This document shows positions 8,870-17,800 of a stretch of 64,000 bases of DNA, in pieces. The notes beneath the pieces are model-generated. The model saw nothing but the letters and a program-made list of their open reading frames with translations. It searched no databases and was not told the origin of the DNA. Each line of letters starts with the position of its first letter. The first letter of the stretch is position 1. Origin of the DNA: a virus; IMG/VR virus record IMGVR_UViG_3300046010_000754, positions 1-64,000 of that record; one strand, 5' to 3'. The position numbers and the translations under genes are program-made.

Positions 8870-9334
8870 ATGGCAGTCTCTACCACCCAAAGTATTTGGC
8901 GTTCTGGCGGCGGTGATCAAACGCGCACCGCTTACTGTGGTTCCGGCATCATGGCCGCATCGTTCTATATTGCCGATGCAAGCCCCGCCACCGCAGGCAC
9001 CAACGTCGCAGTGTCTTCTGCACTGAGCACTACCCCCCTCATTCTGCCTGTTGGCGCAGTGATCTTGTCTATCAGCATCAACGATGCCGGTACAGGTTCT
9101 TGCGACATTGGCGCTACTGGCTACGTCAGTGGCACAGCAGACAACAACTTCTTCGCGTCTGGTTTGGATGTGTCCGCTGTGGGCACTACAAGCGTTGGCT
9201 CCGTGGTTACGGGTGCTACGTTGACCGAAATGTCTTATGTGACTGTGACTGACAACACCAGCGGCGCTGGCACCGTTGCAGGCTACATCACCTACTTCGT
9301 TGTCGATCCATACACCGGTCAGCAGAACGTCTAA
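8870..9334 (+). CDS. Putative virion structural protein, beta-rich
   Basis: 154 aa, Gly/Ser/Thr/Val-rich, with almost no charged residues after the N-terminus. ATG 8870 has AAGGA eight bases upstream; the in-frame ATG at 8801 overlaps the candidate promoter and was not used. The hydrophobic strands (LILPVGAVILSISIND; YITYFVVDPYTGQQ) fit a beta-sandwich surface protein. No family is recognised with confidence. Confidence 0.65.
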   Translation: MAVSTTQSIWRSGGGDQTRTAYCGSGIMAASFYIADASPATAGTNVAVSSALSTTPLILPVGAVILSISINDAGTGSCDIGATGYVSGTADNNFFASGLDVSAVGTTSVGSVVTGATLTEMSYVTVTDNTSGAGTVAGYITYFVVDPYTGQQNV

Positions 9335-9346
9335 TAGGAGCCCGAC

Positions 9347-9625
9347 ATGGGAATGCAAACCGATGTAATGGCCAAATCGCTGGCCGCATCGGGCTCTGTT
9401 TATGGTGGCCGCGCCCGTGTGCGCGGAGCCTTGATTGAGCCCGGTACGGGCGCAGGCAGCGTCGTCTTCAAAGATGGCGGCTCTGGCGGCACCACCCTAT
9501 TCACCATCAACACAGTCGCTAACGGTGAGCCGTTCAGCGTGGTCATTCCAGCGCAAGGCGTTTTGTTTCAGACAGACGTTTACGCTGCGTTGACCGATGC
9601 CAAAGTGACGGTGTTCTATGGCTAA
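9347..9625 (+). CDS. Small beta-rich structural protein
   Basis: 92 aa, AGGAGC seven bases before ATG 9347. The sequence reads as a compact beta fold (GAGSVVFKDGGSGGTTLFTI; VVIPAQGVLFQTDVYAAL). It overlaps the next gene by eight bases. Similar small proteins follow capsid genes in many environmental phages; I cannot assign a function. A head or tail accessory role is inferred from position. Confidence 0.6.
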   Translation: MGMQTDVMAKSLAASGSVYGGRARVRGALIEPGTGAGSVVFKDGGSGGTTLFTINTVANGEPFSVVIPAQGVLFQTDVYAALTDAKVTVFYG

Positions 9626-9872
9626 GAAGACTCCCTCCCTTGCTATCGGTCGTGGCGAAAAGCTGCCTGCTTCCAAGGGGGCGGGTTTGACTGCCAAAGG
9701 CCGTGCCAAGTACAACGCTGCAACGGGCAGCAACCTGAAGGCTCCTCAACCACAAGGCGGCAAGCGCAAGGACTCGTTCTGCGCACGCATGAGCGGTATG
9801 CCGGGGCCGATGAAAGACGAGAAGGGCAAGCCCACTCGTAAGGCTGCTTCACTTGCAAGATGGAAGTGCTGA
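9618..9872 (+). CDS. Small basic protein (DUF6321-like)
   Basis: 84 aa, strongly basic, with a conserved core KDSFCARMSGMPGPMKDEKG followed by KPTRKAASLARWKC. I recall this pattern as the phage family DUF6321; no search was run. The two conserved Cys and the Lys/Arg content suggest nucleic-acid contact or a metal site. It overlaps the preceding gene by eight bases. Confidence 0.75.
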   Translation: MAKKTPSLAIGRGEKLPASKGAGLTAKGRAKYNAATGSNLKAPQPQGGKRKDSFCARMSGMPGPMKDEKGKPTRKAASLARWKC

Positions 9873-9873
9873 T

Positions 9874-10122
9874 ATGGAACTGATGGTATGGAACGTGATT
9901 TTGTCTTTTGTGGCGGCTCTGATCCTGATGTGGGTCAAGGGCGTGCACGAAGAACTCAAGCGCGTTCAAATTTTGCTCAACAAAACTCGGGAAGAGATGC
10001 CCAAGGAGTACGTGACAAAGGCTGATGTCCACAACGACATGAACCGCGTCATCCAACGCCTTGATCGCCTCGATGCCAAACTCGATGAATTTATGAAGGA
10101 GCAACGCAGTGCCCTCGGTTAG
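9874..10122 (+). CDS. Small membrane-anchored coiled-coil protein
   Basis: 82 aa. One hydrophobic segment near the N-terminus (MVWNVILSFVAALILMWV, about residues 3-20) is followed by a charged helix and coiled coil to the end (MNRVIQRLDRLDAKLDEFMK). Such N-in single-pass proteins with a cytoplasmic coil can be holin- or spanin-like, but the real lysis genes lie at 20 kb. ATG 9874 follows the preceding stop at once. It overlaps the next gene, a GTG start, by 14 bases. Confidence 0.65.
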   Translation: MELMVWNVILSFVAALILMWVKGVHEELKRVQILLNKTREEMPKEYVTKADVHNDMNRVIQRLDRLDAKLDEFMKEQRSALG

Positions 10123-10450
10123 CCCAGCGCAAAAACGCTTGATGGATGCAGCGGCTCACAACCCCGCGTTCGCCAAAAAAGTCGGTGTACCTACCAAGGT
10201 CGCCAAAGAGTTTAGTCAGGCCGATAAAGGCCGTAAATTTGCAAAAGGTGGTTCTATGAAACACGAAGATGTGAAGATGGACAAAGCCATGATGCAGAAG
10301 GCCGTGAACAAACACGAAGGCCGTTTGCACAAAGGCAAGCCCATGACCAAGTTGGCCAAGGGTGGCAGTGTCACTCGTGGCGACGGTTGTGTGGCCAAGG
10401 GTCATACCAAGGGCAAGATGATTGCCATGGCTGGCGGCGGTAAATGTTAA
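10109..10450 (+). CDS. Small basic Gly/Lys protein with two A-K-G-G-S motifs
   Basis: 113 aa starting at GTG 10109, with AAGGAG just upstream. Lys-rich, with KFAKGGSM near residue 45 and KLAKGGSV near residue 84, and a C-terminal end KGHTKGKMIAMAGGGKC. The same C-terminal pattern occurs in the next gene, so the two are probably paralogues. The basic charge suggests DNA or capsid-interior contact. Function unknown. Confidence 0.7.
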   Translation: MPSVSPAQKRLMDAAAHNPAFAKKVGVPTKVAKEFSQADKGRKFAKGGSMKHEDVKMDKAMMQKAVNKHEGRLHKGKPMTKLAKGGSVTRGDGCVAKGHTKGKMIAMAGGGKC

Positions 10451-10459
10451 GGAGTCAAC

Positions 10460-10783
10460 ATGAAAAAACGCAAATTCAATGATGGCGGTATCTACACTGC
10501 TGGTATGGGGAAACCCCCACAAGACATCGACGGCGCTTCTGCACCTATGAAGAAGCCGATGCCTAAGCCGCCTATGGCCGCAAAGAAGCCCATGCCCAAG
10601 AAGCCCATGATGCCTGTGGCTCCCAAGCCCCGTGGCGCGGCTCCTGATGAGTCCGTGATGCCCGCCCCTGCTTTCAAGAAGGGCGGCTCTGTGGGTTCCG
10701 CTTCCAAGCGTGCTGACGGTATTGCCTCAAAGGGCAAGACCAAAGGCACCCAGATCAAAATGGCTGGCGGCGGTAAGTGCTGA
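10460..10783 (+). CDS. Small Pro/Lys protein, paralogue of the preceding gene
   Basis: 107 aa with AAGGAG before ATG 10460. Residues 28-55 are a low-complexity K-P-M-P stretch. The C-terminal 35 residues (FKKGGSVGSASKRADGIASK, then GKTKGTQ and MAGGGKC) match the end of the preceding protein, and the ADG-A-K-GKTKG part recurs at the start of the protein at 12437. I infer a family spread by duplication, with an unknown virion role. Confidence 0.7.
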   Translation: MKKRKFNDGGIYTAGMGKPPQDIDGASAPMKKPMPKPPMAAKKPMPKKPMMPVAPKPRGAAPDESVMPAPAFKKGGSVGSASKRADGIASKGKTKGTQIKMAGGGKC

Positions 10784-10784
10784 T

Positions 10785-11084
10785 ATGAGAGCGAGTCGCG
10801 GTATGGGTATCATCAACCCAGACAAAATGCCCAAAGCCAAGGTGAAGAAACGCCGTGACAACACGGACTTCACCGAGGATGGGCAGGCGCGTCAGCGCCG
10901 CGACAACACGGACTTCACCGAGTACGCTCAAGGTGGAGAAGTGTGGGACAAAGCCCGCCCCAAGGGGCTGGGCGCACCCAAGAAGCTATCTCCGGCCAAG
11001 AAATCAAGCGCCAAGGCCATGGCCAAGGCAGCAGGGCGTCCATACCCTAACCTCGTTGACAACATGAGGGCGGCTAAAAAATGA
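10785..11084 (+). CDS. Small basic protein with a repeated RRDNTDFTE block
   Basis: 99 aa from ATG 10785, right after the preceding stop; an alternative ATG at 10803 is possible. RRDNTDFTE occurs twice, 16 residues apart, followed by YAQGGEV, a further copy of the Gly-Gly motif seen in nearby proteins. The C-terminal 40 residues are Lys/Ala-rich (KKLSPAKKSSAKAMAKAAG). It overlaps the next gene by four bases (ATGA). Confidence 0.65.
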   Translation: MRASRGMGIINPDKMPKAKVKKRRDNTDFTEDGQARQRRDNTDFTEYAQGGEVWDKARPKGLGAPKKLSPAKKSSAKAMAKAAGRPYPNLVDNMRAAKK

Positions 11085-12037
11085 GCACTTCAGGCACTTC
11101 CATTTTCAACCTCGAATTCACTGAAATCGCAGAGGAGTCGTGGGAGCGTGCTGGCCGCGAGTTGCGCACTGGTTATGACCTGCGCACCGCTCGTCGTTCG
11201 ATGAATCTGATGACCATCGAGTGGCAGAACCGCGGCATCAACATGTGGACGATTGAGCAGGGGGTGATCAACCTCGTGCAAGGCATCAACACCTACGCGC
11301 TGCCCAACGACACCATCGACCTGCTGGAGCACGTCATTCGCACGGGTGCGGGGAACGTGTCCACACAGGCTGATCTTTCAATCACGCGCATCAGCGTATC
11401 CACGTACGCGACGATCCCAAACAAGTTACAGCAGGCACGCCCAATCCAGATTTGGATTCAGCGCATGTCGGGCCAAGAGAGCCTCACTGCTGGGCTGCTG
11501 TCGTCCACGATCAACTCAACTGCCACCACGATCATCCTGAGCGATGTGACGGGCCTGCCAGCGGCGGGCTTCATTCGTTTGGACAGTGAGATCATCAGCT
11601 ACGGCTATATTGTGCAGGCTCAAGGCAGCACGCAGGGCACGCTCTACAACTGTGGCCGTGGCCAACAAGACACCTTCCCTGCCGCGCATACCGCTGGGGC
11701 CGAGGTGTACTGGGCGCAAGTTCCCGCTGTGACCGTCTGGCCAACCCCAGATCAAGGCACCGCAGCCGAGCCTTACTACCAGCTTGCTTACTGGCGCATG
11801 CGCCGTATTCAAGACGCTGGAGCGGGTATCGAGACCGCAGACATGAATTTCCGGTTCCTGCCTGCCGTAACGGCTGGTCTGGCCTACCACATTGCCATGA
11901 AGGTGCCTGAGTTGGAGAGCCGCATTCCAATGTTGAAGGCTGCATACGACGAGCAGTTTGACTTGGCAGCAGGAGAGGATAGAGAAAAGGCTGCGATCCG
12001 GTTTGTGCCGCGTCGCTCCTACATTGGGGGTGGCTGA
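11081..12037 (+). CDS. Putative head-tail connector (P22 gp4-like)
   Basis: 318 aa. The first 60 residues (RTARRSMNLMTIEWQNRGIN) resemble the helix and turn of P22 gp4, the accessory ring beneath the portal, where a short helix is followed by W and G. The middle is beta-rich and holds an inserted domain (about 130-210: IILSDVTGLPAAGFIRLDSE). If correct, this gene forms the ring that joins the portal to the nozzle. A plain virion structural protein is the fallback. It starts by ATGA overlap with the previous gene. Confidence 0.6.
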   Translation: MSTSGTSIFNLEFTEIAEESWERAGRELRTGYDLRTARRSMNLMTIEWQNRGINMWTIEQGVINLVQGINTYALPNDTIDLLEHVIRTGAGNVSTQADLSITRISVSTYATIPNKLQQARPIQIWIQRMSGQESLTAGLLSSTINSTATTIILSDVTGLPAAGFIRLDSEIISYGYIVQAQGSTQGTLYNCGRGQQDTFPAAHTAGAEVYWAQVPAVTVWPTPDQGTAAEPYYQLAYWRMRRIQDAGAGIETADMNFRFLPAVTAGLAYHIAMKVPELESRIPMLKAAYDEQFDLAAGEDREKAAIRFVPRRSYIGGG

Positions 12038-12426
12038 TGGGTAACCGTTTTGCCTCCGGCAAGATTGCAATTGCGATCTGCGACCGTTGTGGTTTTCAGT
12101 TCCGTCTGCGCGAGTTGCGCACGCTGATCATCAAGACGAAGCAGGTCAACATGTTGGTCTGCCACGATTGTTGGGAACCTGACCAACCCCAGTTGCAGTT
12201 GGGTATGTACCCTGTGGATGACCCGCAAGCGTTGCGCAATCCCCGCAAGGACAACACCTACTACCAGTCTGGCACGTTGGCAAACGGCTCGATTGGTGAA
12301 GGTAGCCGGAACATCCAGTGGGGGTGGAACCCCGTGGGTATGGCCCGAGGGTTTGATTCCGCGCTCACGCCAAATAACTTGGTGGGACTCGGACAAATTG
12401 GTACAGTAACGGTTGTGATCACATAA
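12037..12426 (+). CDS. Zinc-ribbon structural-region protein
   Basis: 129 aa. Two Cys pairs, CDRCGF (residues 15-20) and CHDCWEPDQPQ (about 42-52), should bind one zinc. Downstream is a conserved-looking segment PVDDPQALRNPRKD. I recall this arrangement in the tail-connector region of many phages, without a known role. It overlaps the previous stop by one base and is probably coupled to it. Confidence 0.72.
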   Translation: MGNRFASGKIAIAICDRCGFQFRLRELRTLIIKTKQVNMLVCHDCWEPDQPQLQLGMYPVDDPQALRNPRKDNTYYQSGTLANGSIGEGSRNIQWGWNPVGMARGFDSALTPNNLVGLGQIGTVTVVIT

Positions 12427-12436
12427 GGAGTTCAAA

Positions 12437-12625
12437 ATGGCATTTACAAAATCTGCGGATGGCGTCGCAAAAAAGGGCAAGACCAAGGGTAAAAATCTTG
12501 GCGATAGCGGCCCCGCTGTTGGTATGCAAGATGGCGGTAAGGGCAAAGCCAAAGGCGTCACTGGCGAAGCCATGCGTGCAGTCGGTCGTAACATGGCTCG
12601 CGCAAACAACCAAAAGCGAGGTTAA
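12437..12625 (+). CDS. Small basic Gly/Lys protein
   Basis: 62 aa, AAGGAG before the ATG. The N-terminus KSADGVAKKGKTKGKNLG matches the C-terminal ADGIASKGKTKG of the 10460 protein, so this is a third member of the small basic family. No hydrophobic core, probably disordered until bound. Confidence 0.68.
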   Translation: MAFTKSADGVAKKGKTKGKNLGDSGPAVGMQDGGKGKAKGVTGEAMRAVGRNMARANNQKRG

Positions 12626-12627
12626 TC

Positions 12628-12891
12628 ATGGCCAAATTCAGTCAAAAAATGATGGGCAAGGAAGTTGGCGCTGCCAGCGTCTATGCCAAGCCGCACACGA
12701 TGTCGGGTAAAGCCGTCAAGATGGCAAGCAACCCCGGTAGCGGCCCTGACCACAGCAACCTGAACACTGTGAACATGTCTGCTGGAAACATCTACAAGCG
12801 CGACGATGCTGGCCCAAAAACCAGCGGTATCGTTGTGCGTGGTGGCAAGGCCCAGACCAAAGGCAAGATGGCCCGTGGCCCTATGGCCTAA
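12628..12891 (+). CDS. Small basic protein of unknown function
   Basis: 87 aa, two bases after the previous gene. Basic and Gly/Ser-rich, with no predicted long helix or membrane segment (YAKPHTMSGKAVKMASNPG). Ends in GGKAQTKGKMARGPMA, a Lys/Gly tail like its neighbours. It sits between the two connector candidates, which hints at a structural or assembly role. Confidence 0.62.
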   Translation: MAKFSQKMMGKEVGAASVYAKPHTMSGKAVKMASNPGSGPDHSNLNTVNMSAGNIYKRDDAGPKTSGIVVRGGKAQTKGKMARGPMA

Positions 12892-12901
12892 GAGGTAGCT
12901 C

Positions 12902-13537
12902 ATGAACTACACCGAGTTGTGCACCAACATCCAAAACATCTGCGAGAACGAGTTTTCTGCGCAGGAGTTGGCTATGTTCACCGAGCAGGCTGAGCAGAAG
13001 ATTTACAACACGGTGCAGATTCCGGCTATTCGCAAGAACGTCACGGGCGCGATGACGGCTGGTAACAAGTACCTCCAGATTCCATCTGACTTCTTGTACG
13101 TGTACTCGCTGGCTGTGATTGACGCCGCAGGTGAGTACCACTACCTGATCGACAAGGATGTGAACTTCATTCGTGAGGCGTACCCACGGGATGTCACTGC
13201 CACTCGCAAGTTGCCCCGCTACTACGCGATTTTCGACGCCTCTGCGTTCATCATTGGCCCCACACCCGACCAGTCATACGATGCAGAGTTGCATTACGGC
13301 TACTACCCTGAGTCCATCGTCACGGCAGGCACCACATGGTTGGGCGATGAGTTTGACACTGCTCTCTTGAACGGCGCGTTGATTGAAGCCATCCGGTTTA
13401 TGAAGGGTGAAGCTGACATCATTGCGGTGTACGAGAAGTTGTATGTACAAGCAATTGGCCTGTTGAAACAGTTGGGCGATGGCAAGCTGCGCCAAGATGC
13501 GTATCGCTCTGGGCAAACCCGTATCCCTGTCAGTTAA
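12902..13537 (+). CDS. Putative phage adaptor / head-completion protein
   Basis: 211 aa with an all-helical start (LCTNIQNICENEFSAQELAM) then QIPAIRKNVTGAMTAGNKYL and IPSDFLYVYSLAVID, a pattern I recall from the adaptor family that links portal to tail in SU10-, T7- and P22-type podoviruses. The C-terminal helices (ALIEAIRFMKGEADIIAVYE) complete the fold. With the 11081 gene it gives the two rings usual in short-tailed phages. AGAGGT lies before the ATG. Confidence 0.68.
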   Translation: MNYTELCTNIQNICENEFSAQELAMFTEQAEQKIYNTVQIPAIRKNVTGAMTAGNKYLQIPSDFLYVYSLAVIDAAGEYHYLIDKDVNFIREAYPRDVTATRKLPRYYAIFDASAFIIGPTPDQSYDAELHYGYYPESIVTAGTTWLGDEFDTALLNGALIEAIRFMKGEADIIAVYEKLYVQAIGLLKQLGDGKLRQDAYRSGQTRIPVS

Positions 13538-13547
13538 GGAGTAAGAA

Positions 13548-13982
13548 ATGGCAATCACACAAGCAATGTGCACATCGTTCAAGGTCGGTATCCTCGGAGC
13601 CGATTTTGACTTTGGTACTGGCACTTCGCAAACATTCAAGATCGCGTTGTACACGTCGTCGGCCACTTTGAGCGCCGCCACGACCGCATACACCACCTCC
13701 AACGAAGTTGTCGGTACAGGGTACACCGCTGGCGGCGAGACTTTGACCATCAGCCAAGTACCCACATCCAGCGGCACCACAGCGTTTATTGACTTCTCCG
13801 ATGTCACGTGGACGACCGCCACGATCACTGCGCGAGGTGCTTTGATTTATCTGGCCAACGGCACGACTAACCCGTCGGTTTGTGTGCTGGACTTTGGCGG
13901 TGACAAAACATCTACTGCCGGTAACTTCACCATCCAATTCCCTGTTGCAGACGCATCGAACGCGATCTTGCGCATTGCGTGA
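13548..13982 (+). CDS. Putative virion structural protein
   Basis: 144 aa, AAGGAG before the ATG. The start MAITQAMCTSFKVGIL is a pattern I recall from a widespread phage family found near tail genes. The rest is a beta-rich, Thr/Ser/Ala-heavy domain (FKIALYTSSATLSAATTAYT). A tail or fibre-associated subunit is likely; no enzymatic motif is seen. Confidence 0.68.
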   Translation: MAITQAMCTSFKVGILGADFDFGTGTSQTFKIALYTSSATLSAATTAYTTSNEVVGTGYTAGGETLTISQVPTSSGTTAFIDFSDVTWTTATITARGALIYLANGTTNPSVCVLDFGGDKTSTAGNFTIQFPVADASNAILRIA

Positions 13983-13992
13983 TGAGTGATAC

Positions 13993-14835
13993 GTGGCGTC
14001 GTCTATTGAATACGTAGGTTGGGGTTCTGGCCCATGGAGCCGTGGCTCGTGGGGGGAAAACCTGACCATCGTATCGGTAGATGGCGTCAGTGCAACGGGG
14101 GCCATTGGTACCGTCGTTGTCGCGGCTAATGCAGATGTCCCTGTTACCGGGGTTTCTGCTACTGGAGCGGTGGGTACAGTCACCGTTACCGGAACTGCAA
14201 TTGTCTACCCTTCTGGCTTACAAGCAACGGGCCAAGTAGGGTCTGTCTTAGTGCAGGCCAACGCCCTCGTGCAAGTCACAGGTGTAGCTGGCACAGCGCA
14301 GGTAGGAACTGTACAAATCTCTGGCACGGCCATAGTCCCTACGACTGGAGTCTCCGCTACCGGCGCAGTTGGTAGTGTCATTGCAACAGGTGGAGCTACG
14401 GCGTACCCCTTGGGGGTTGAGGCCACCGGCGCGGTTGGCAGCGTCGAAATTACGGGCACAGCAGAAGTATTCCCAACAGGCGTTGAAGGCGTCACCGAAG
14501 TTGGGAACGTAACGGTACTTCTGTCGATCATCGTCCCTGTCACCGGGGTATCCGCTACTGGTGAAGTAGGCACTGTGGTGGCCAGCGCGGGCGCTACCGT
14601 ACTTCCCACTGGGGTGTATGCAACTGGATACATTGGCCAAGTCAACGTCTGGGGCCAGATTGACGACAACCAAGACGCCGATTGGAACGGTATAAATGAT
14701 GGCCAGAGCGCTTTGTGGTCACAAGTTAGTGACGGACAGTCAGCAAACTGGCAAAATATCAACGATGCTCAGACACCCACATGGGGTGTTGTGAGTGATA
14801 CGCAAACTGCGGGCTGGCAACAAGTTGTCACATAA
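13993..14835 (+). CDS. Repetitive beta protein, probable fibre or tail accessory
   Basis: 280 aa from a GTG at 13993; no ribosome site is obvious. After an N-terminal VGWGSGPWSRGSWGE motif come about ten repeats of 19-20 residues with the pattern V-TGVSATGAVGTV-V-G-A (about 28-225), which could stack as a beta solenoid or fibre shaft. The last 60 residues carry a second repeat, W-x-x-I/V-x-D-x-Q-x-A (DNQDADWNGINDGQSALW). The Trp-Gly-Pro-Trp start also occurs in the nozzle protein (GWGAGPWGAGPWG). Confidence 0.7.
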   Translation: MASSIEYVGWGSGPWSRGSWGENLTIVSVDGVSATGAIGTVVVAANADVPVTGVSATGAVGTVTVTGTAIVYPSGLQATGQVGSVLVQANALVQVTGVAGTAQVGTVQISGTAIVPTTGVSATGAVGSVIATGGATAYPLGVEATGAVGSVEITGTAEVFPTGVEGVTEVGNVTVLLSIIVPVTGVSATGEVGTVVASAGATVLPTGVYATGYIGQVNVWGQIDDNQDADWNGINDGQSALWSQVSDGQSANWQNINDAQTPTWGVVSDTQTAGWQQVVT

Positions 14836-14847
14836 GAGGGTAAACAG

Positions 14848-17800
14848 ATGACCACACAATACACACCAACGCTGAAATTGGCGCTTCCCGTCACTGGGGA
14901 ACTCTCTGGTACATGGGGCGATATTGTCAACGACAACATCACCTCGATGATTGAGCAAGCCATCACTGGCCTTGCAACGATCAATACTTGGACTGCCAAC
15001 GCCCACACGTTGACCACGGCCAACGGTACGACTTCCGAGTCTCGCTGCGCCGTGCTCGTTGCGGCTACTGGTTCCGGGGGCTCGGCCATCACCGGCGCGG
15101 GTGAGATCATCTGCCCTGCCGCAGCCAAGCTCTACGTGGTGCAGAACACCACGTCTTTCGCTGTTACTCTGAAGACCTCTGCTGGTACAGGTGTGGCAGT
15201 CGCTGCTGGCAACACCGCCTTCTTGTTCTGCGACGGCACCAACGTCAACGCTTGCGTGACCACCATCATTGATGGCCGAGTCACCGGCAACCTGACAGTC
15301 GATGGCAACGCCACGATCAACGGCAACACCACATTGGGTAACGCGACAAGCGACACCGTGACTGTGACTGCACGTGTGGCCTCCAACGTGCTGCCTTCCG
15401 CTGACAACACCTACGACTTGGGTTCCGCTGCAAACGCATGGAAAGACCTGTACATCGACGGTACTGCAACCATTGCAACGCTGAACGTCACCACAATCGA
15501 CACCACAAACCTTGAAGTAACCAACATCAAGGCCAAGGATGGCACAGCCTCGATCACCATTGCTGATTCGACAGGCGCTGTCTCCTTTGCCAACAACGTA
15601 ACCCTTGGCGATGCCACTACCGACACTGTGACGGTGAACGGGTATATGGGGGTGGGTGGTGGTGGAAATTCGGGTCGTGGTATTCAGGTAGTTAGTACGG
15701 CGCTAACTGGTGGAGATCAATTCGGCGTTTATTCCAATGTTACAGCGAGTTCTTCGGCCACCACTGCGCTCAGATTGTTTCAATCTCTTCCAAAAACAGC
15801 GGTTGCAGCTTTTACTTGCTCAAACATCTACGGTTTTTCAGCCGAGGATGCGTCATTGGGTGCGGGTTCTTCCGTTACCAATCTTGTTGGCGTGCAAATT
15901 GCTGACCAAACCCAAGGCACAAACAACTACGGCATTCGCTCTTTGGTTTCCAGCGGCACGAACAAATGGAACATCTATGCCAGCGGTACAGCGGCGAACT
16001 ACTTTGCTGGCAACGTGGGTATTGCAACAACCGACCCAGCAACTTACGGTGTAGATGGCTCAGAGAATCTTGTTATTGGGCAAGCTGCGGGCAATGCTGG
16101 TTTGACAATCAGCAGCTTCAACACAAGCACTGGCACGGTTGCATTTTCTGATGTTATCAATGCTACGGTGGGCCGGGGTTATGTTACGTACAACCACAGC
16201 GGCGACTCTATGGCATTTGGCACGTTAGGTGCTGAGCGCATGCGTATCGACTCTTCCGGCAACTTGCTGCTCGGTACCAGCACAAGCTACACCTCTACGA
16301 CCACCGCTGGTGGCATGGCGCTCGTTGGGTATGGGGTTTATCCGTACACTACTCAGACGGGTGCAGCAAACTCAACTGCCCTATCATCTCTTACTGCCGT
16401 ACCTACAATTGCCGCAACGGGCTCAACGAGCATCACTCTATCAGCGGGGCAGTTTTCGCCTGCATTGTCAAACGATGGGACGGGTGGAAGCAACACAGTT
16501 TCCTTACTGGGGATTAGCTCCAATCCAGTTATTACGTCGAGCGGATCGACCGCACGGGTGTCCCTAACCGGAGTTCAAGGGATTGCAAACCGAGGCAATG
16601 CGGCTGACACATCAACTAACGCGTCAAACGCCCTTACTGGGGGTACGTTCGGCGTAACACACGGAACTTCGTTACCAACCACTGCGGTGTCTGGGACTGC
16701 TGTTGCTCTTACTGGCGCTGTTACCAACGCCGCTGGCACAATGACCGCAGCAACTGCTGTTCGGGCAGCGTTTTCTCTTGGTAGCCTCTCGACCTTCAAC
16801 ACCAATAGCACACCCACCGCTATTGGGTTCGAGTTATCTTCATTTACTGTTGGCGCACCAACGGCTGTAGGAAACGCCACGGTTACCAACGGCTACGGCA
16901 TCAAGCTGGCAGGCCCAGTTGTCGGTGTCACTGGCACGATGACCAACTACTACGCCTTCCGCGCCGACGCTCCTACGGTCTCGGGCACCCTGACCAACCG
17001 CTACGGCATCTGGATGGATGACTCTCAGTCCACAAACTATTTTGCTGGCAACGTGGGTATTGGGACGACTACGCCTGCTGCAAAGCTGGATGTAACTGAT
17101 AATGCCGTTGTTTTGGGGTATTTCCGTGGCTCGGGAGGCTCGGCAAACGACAAGAGACTGACTTTTACCACTGGTGGCGATAGAGTGATTCTTGATGCTG
17201 CCACTAACTCAACTGGCGCTGCCACGGCTTTGGCGTTTACTACTGGCGGCACAGAAAGAATGCGCCTCTCCGCCGCTGGCGGCTTGTCCATCGGCACCAC
17301 AACAGACCCCGGCGCTGGTGGCCTCATCACCACAGGCAACGTAACCCTTGGCGATGCTACGACCGACACTGTGACAGTGAACGGGTACATGGGCGTGGGT
17401 GGTGCTGGGTCAACCAACATAGCGCTTAAAATTACCAACTCGGCACTTACGTCTACGTCGCAATATGGCGTTGCCTCGCAACTTACAGGCAGCACCGCAG
17501 GCACTTCAGACTTAATTGCGTTCCTGTCTTTGCCTGCAACGGCGGCATCCGCATATACGGTCACCAATCTTGTCGGCTTCCAAGCACTCAACCCAACTTT
17601 GGGTGCGGGTTCAGCCATCACCAACCAGTACGGCGTATTTATTGCCGACCAGACACGGGCCACAAACAACTACGGCATCACCTCCGCAGTCTCCAGCGGC
17701 ACGAACAAGTGGAACATCTACGCCAGCGGTACGGCGCAGAACTACTTTGCTGGCAACGTGGGTATTGGGACGACTACGCCTGCCAACCAGCTAACTGTTT

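Noticed and set aside
7835-9358. 507-aa ORF on the - strand over the capsid gene
   Set aside because: It is the reverse-frame shadow of capsid and neighbour genes and crosses a strong terminator; composition is His/Val/Cys-biased as expected for such shadows.
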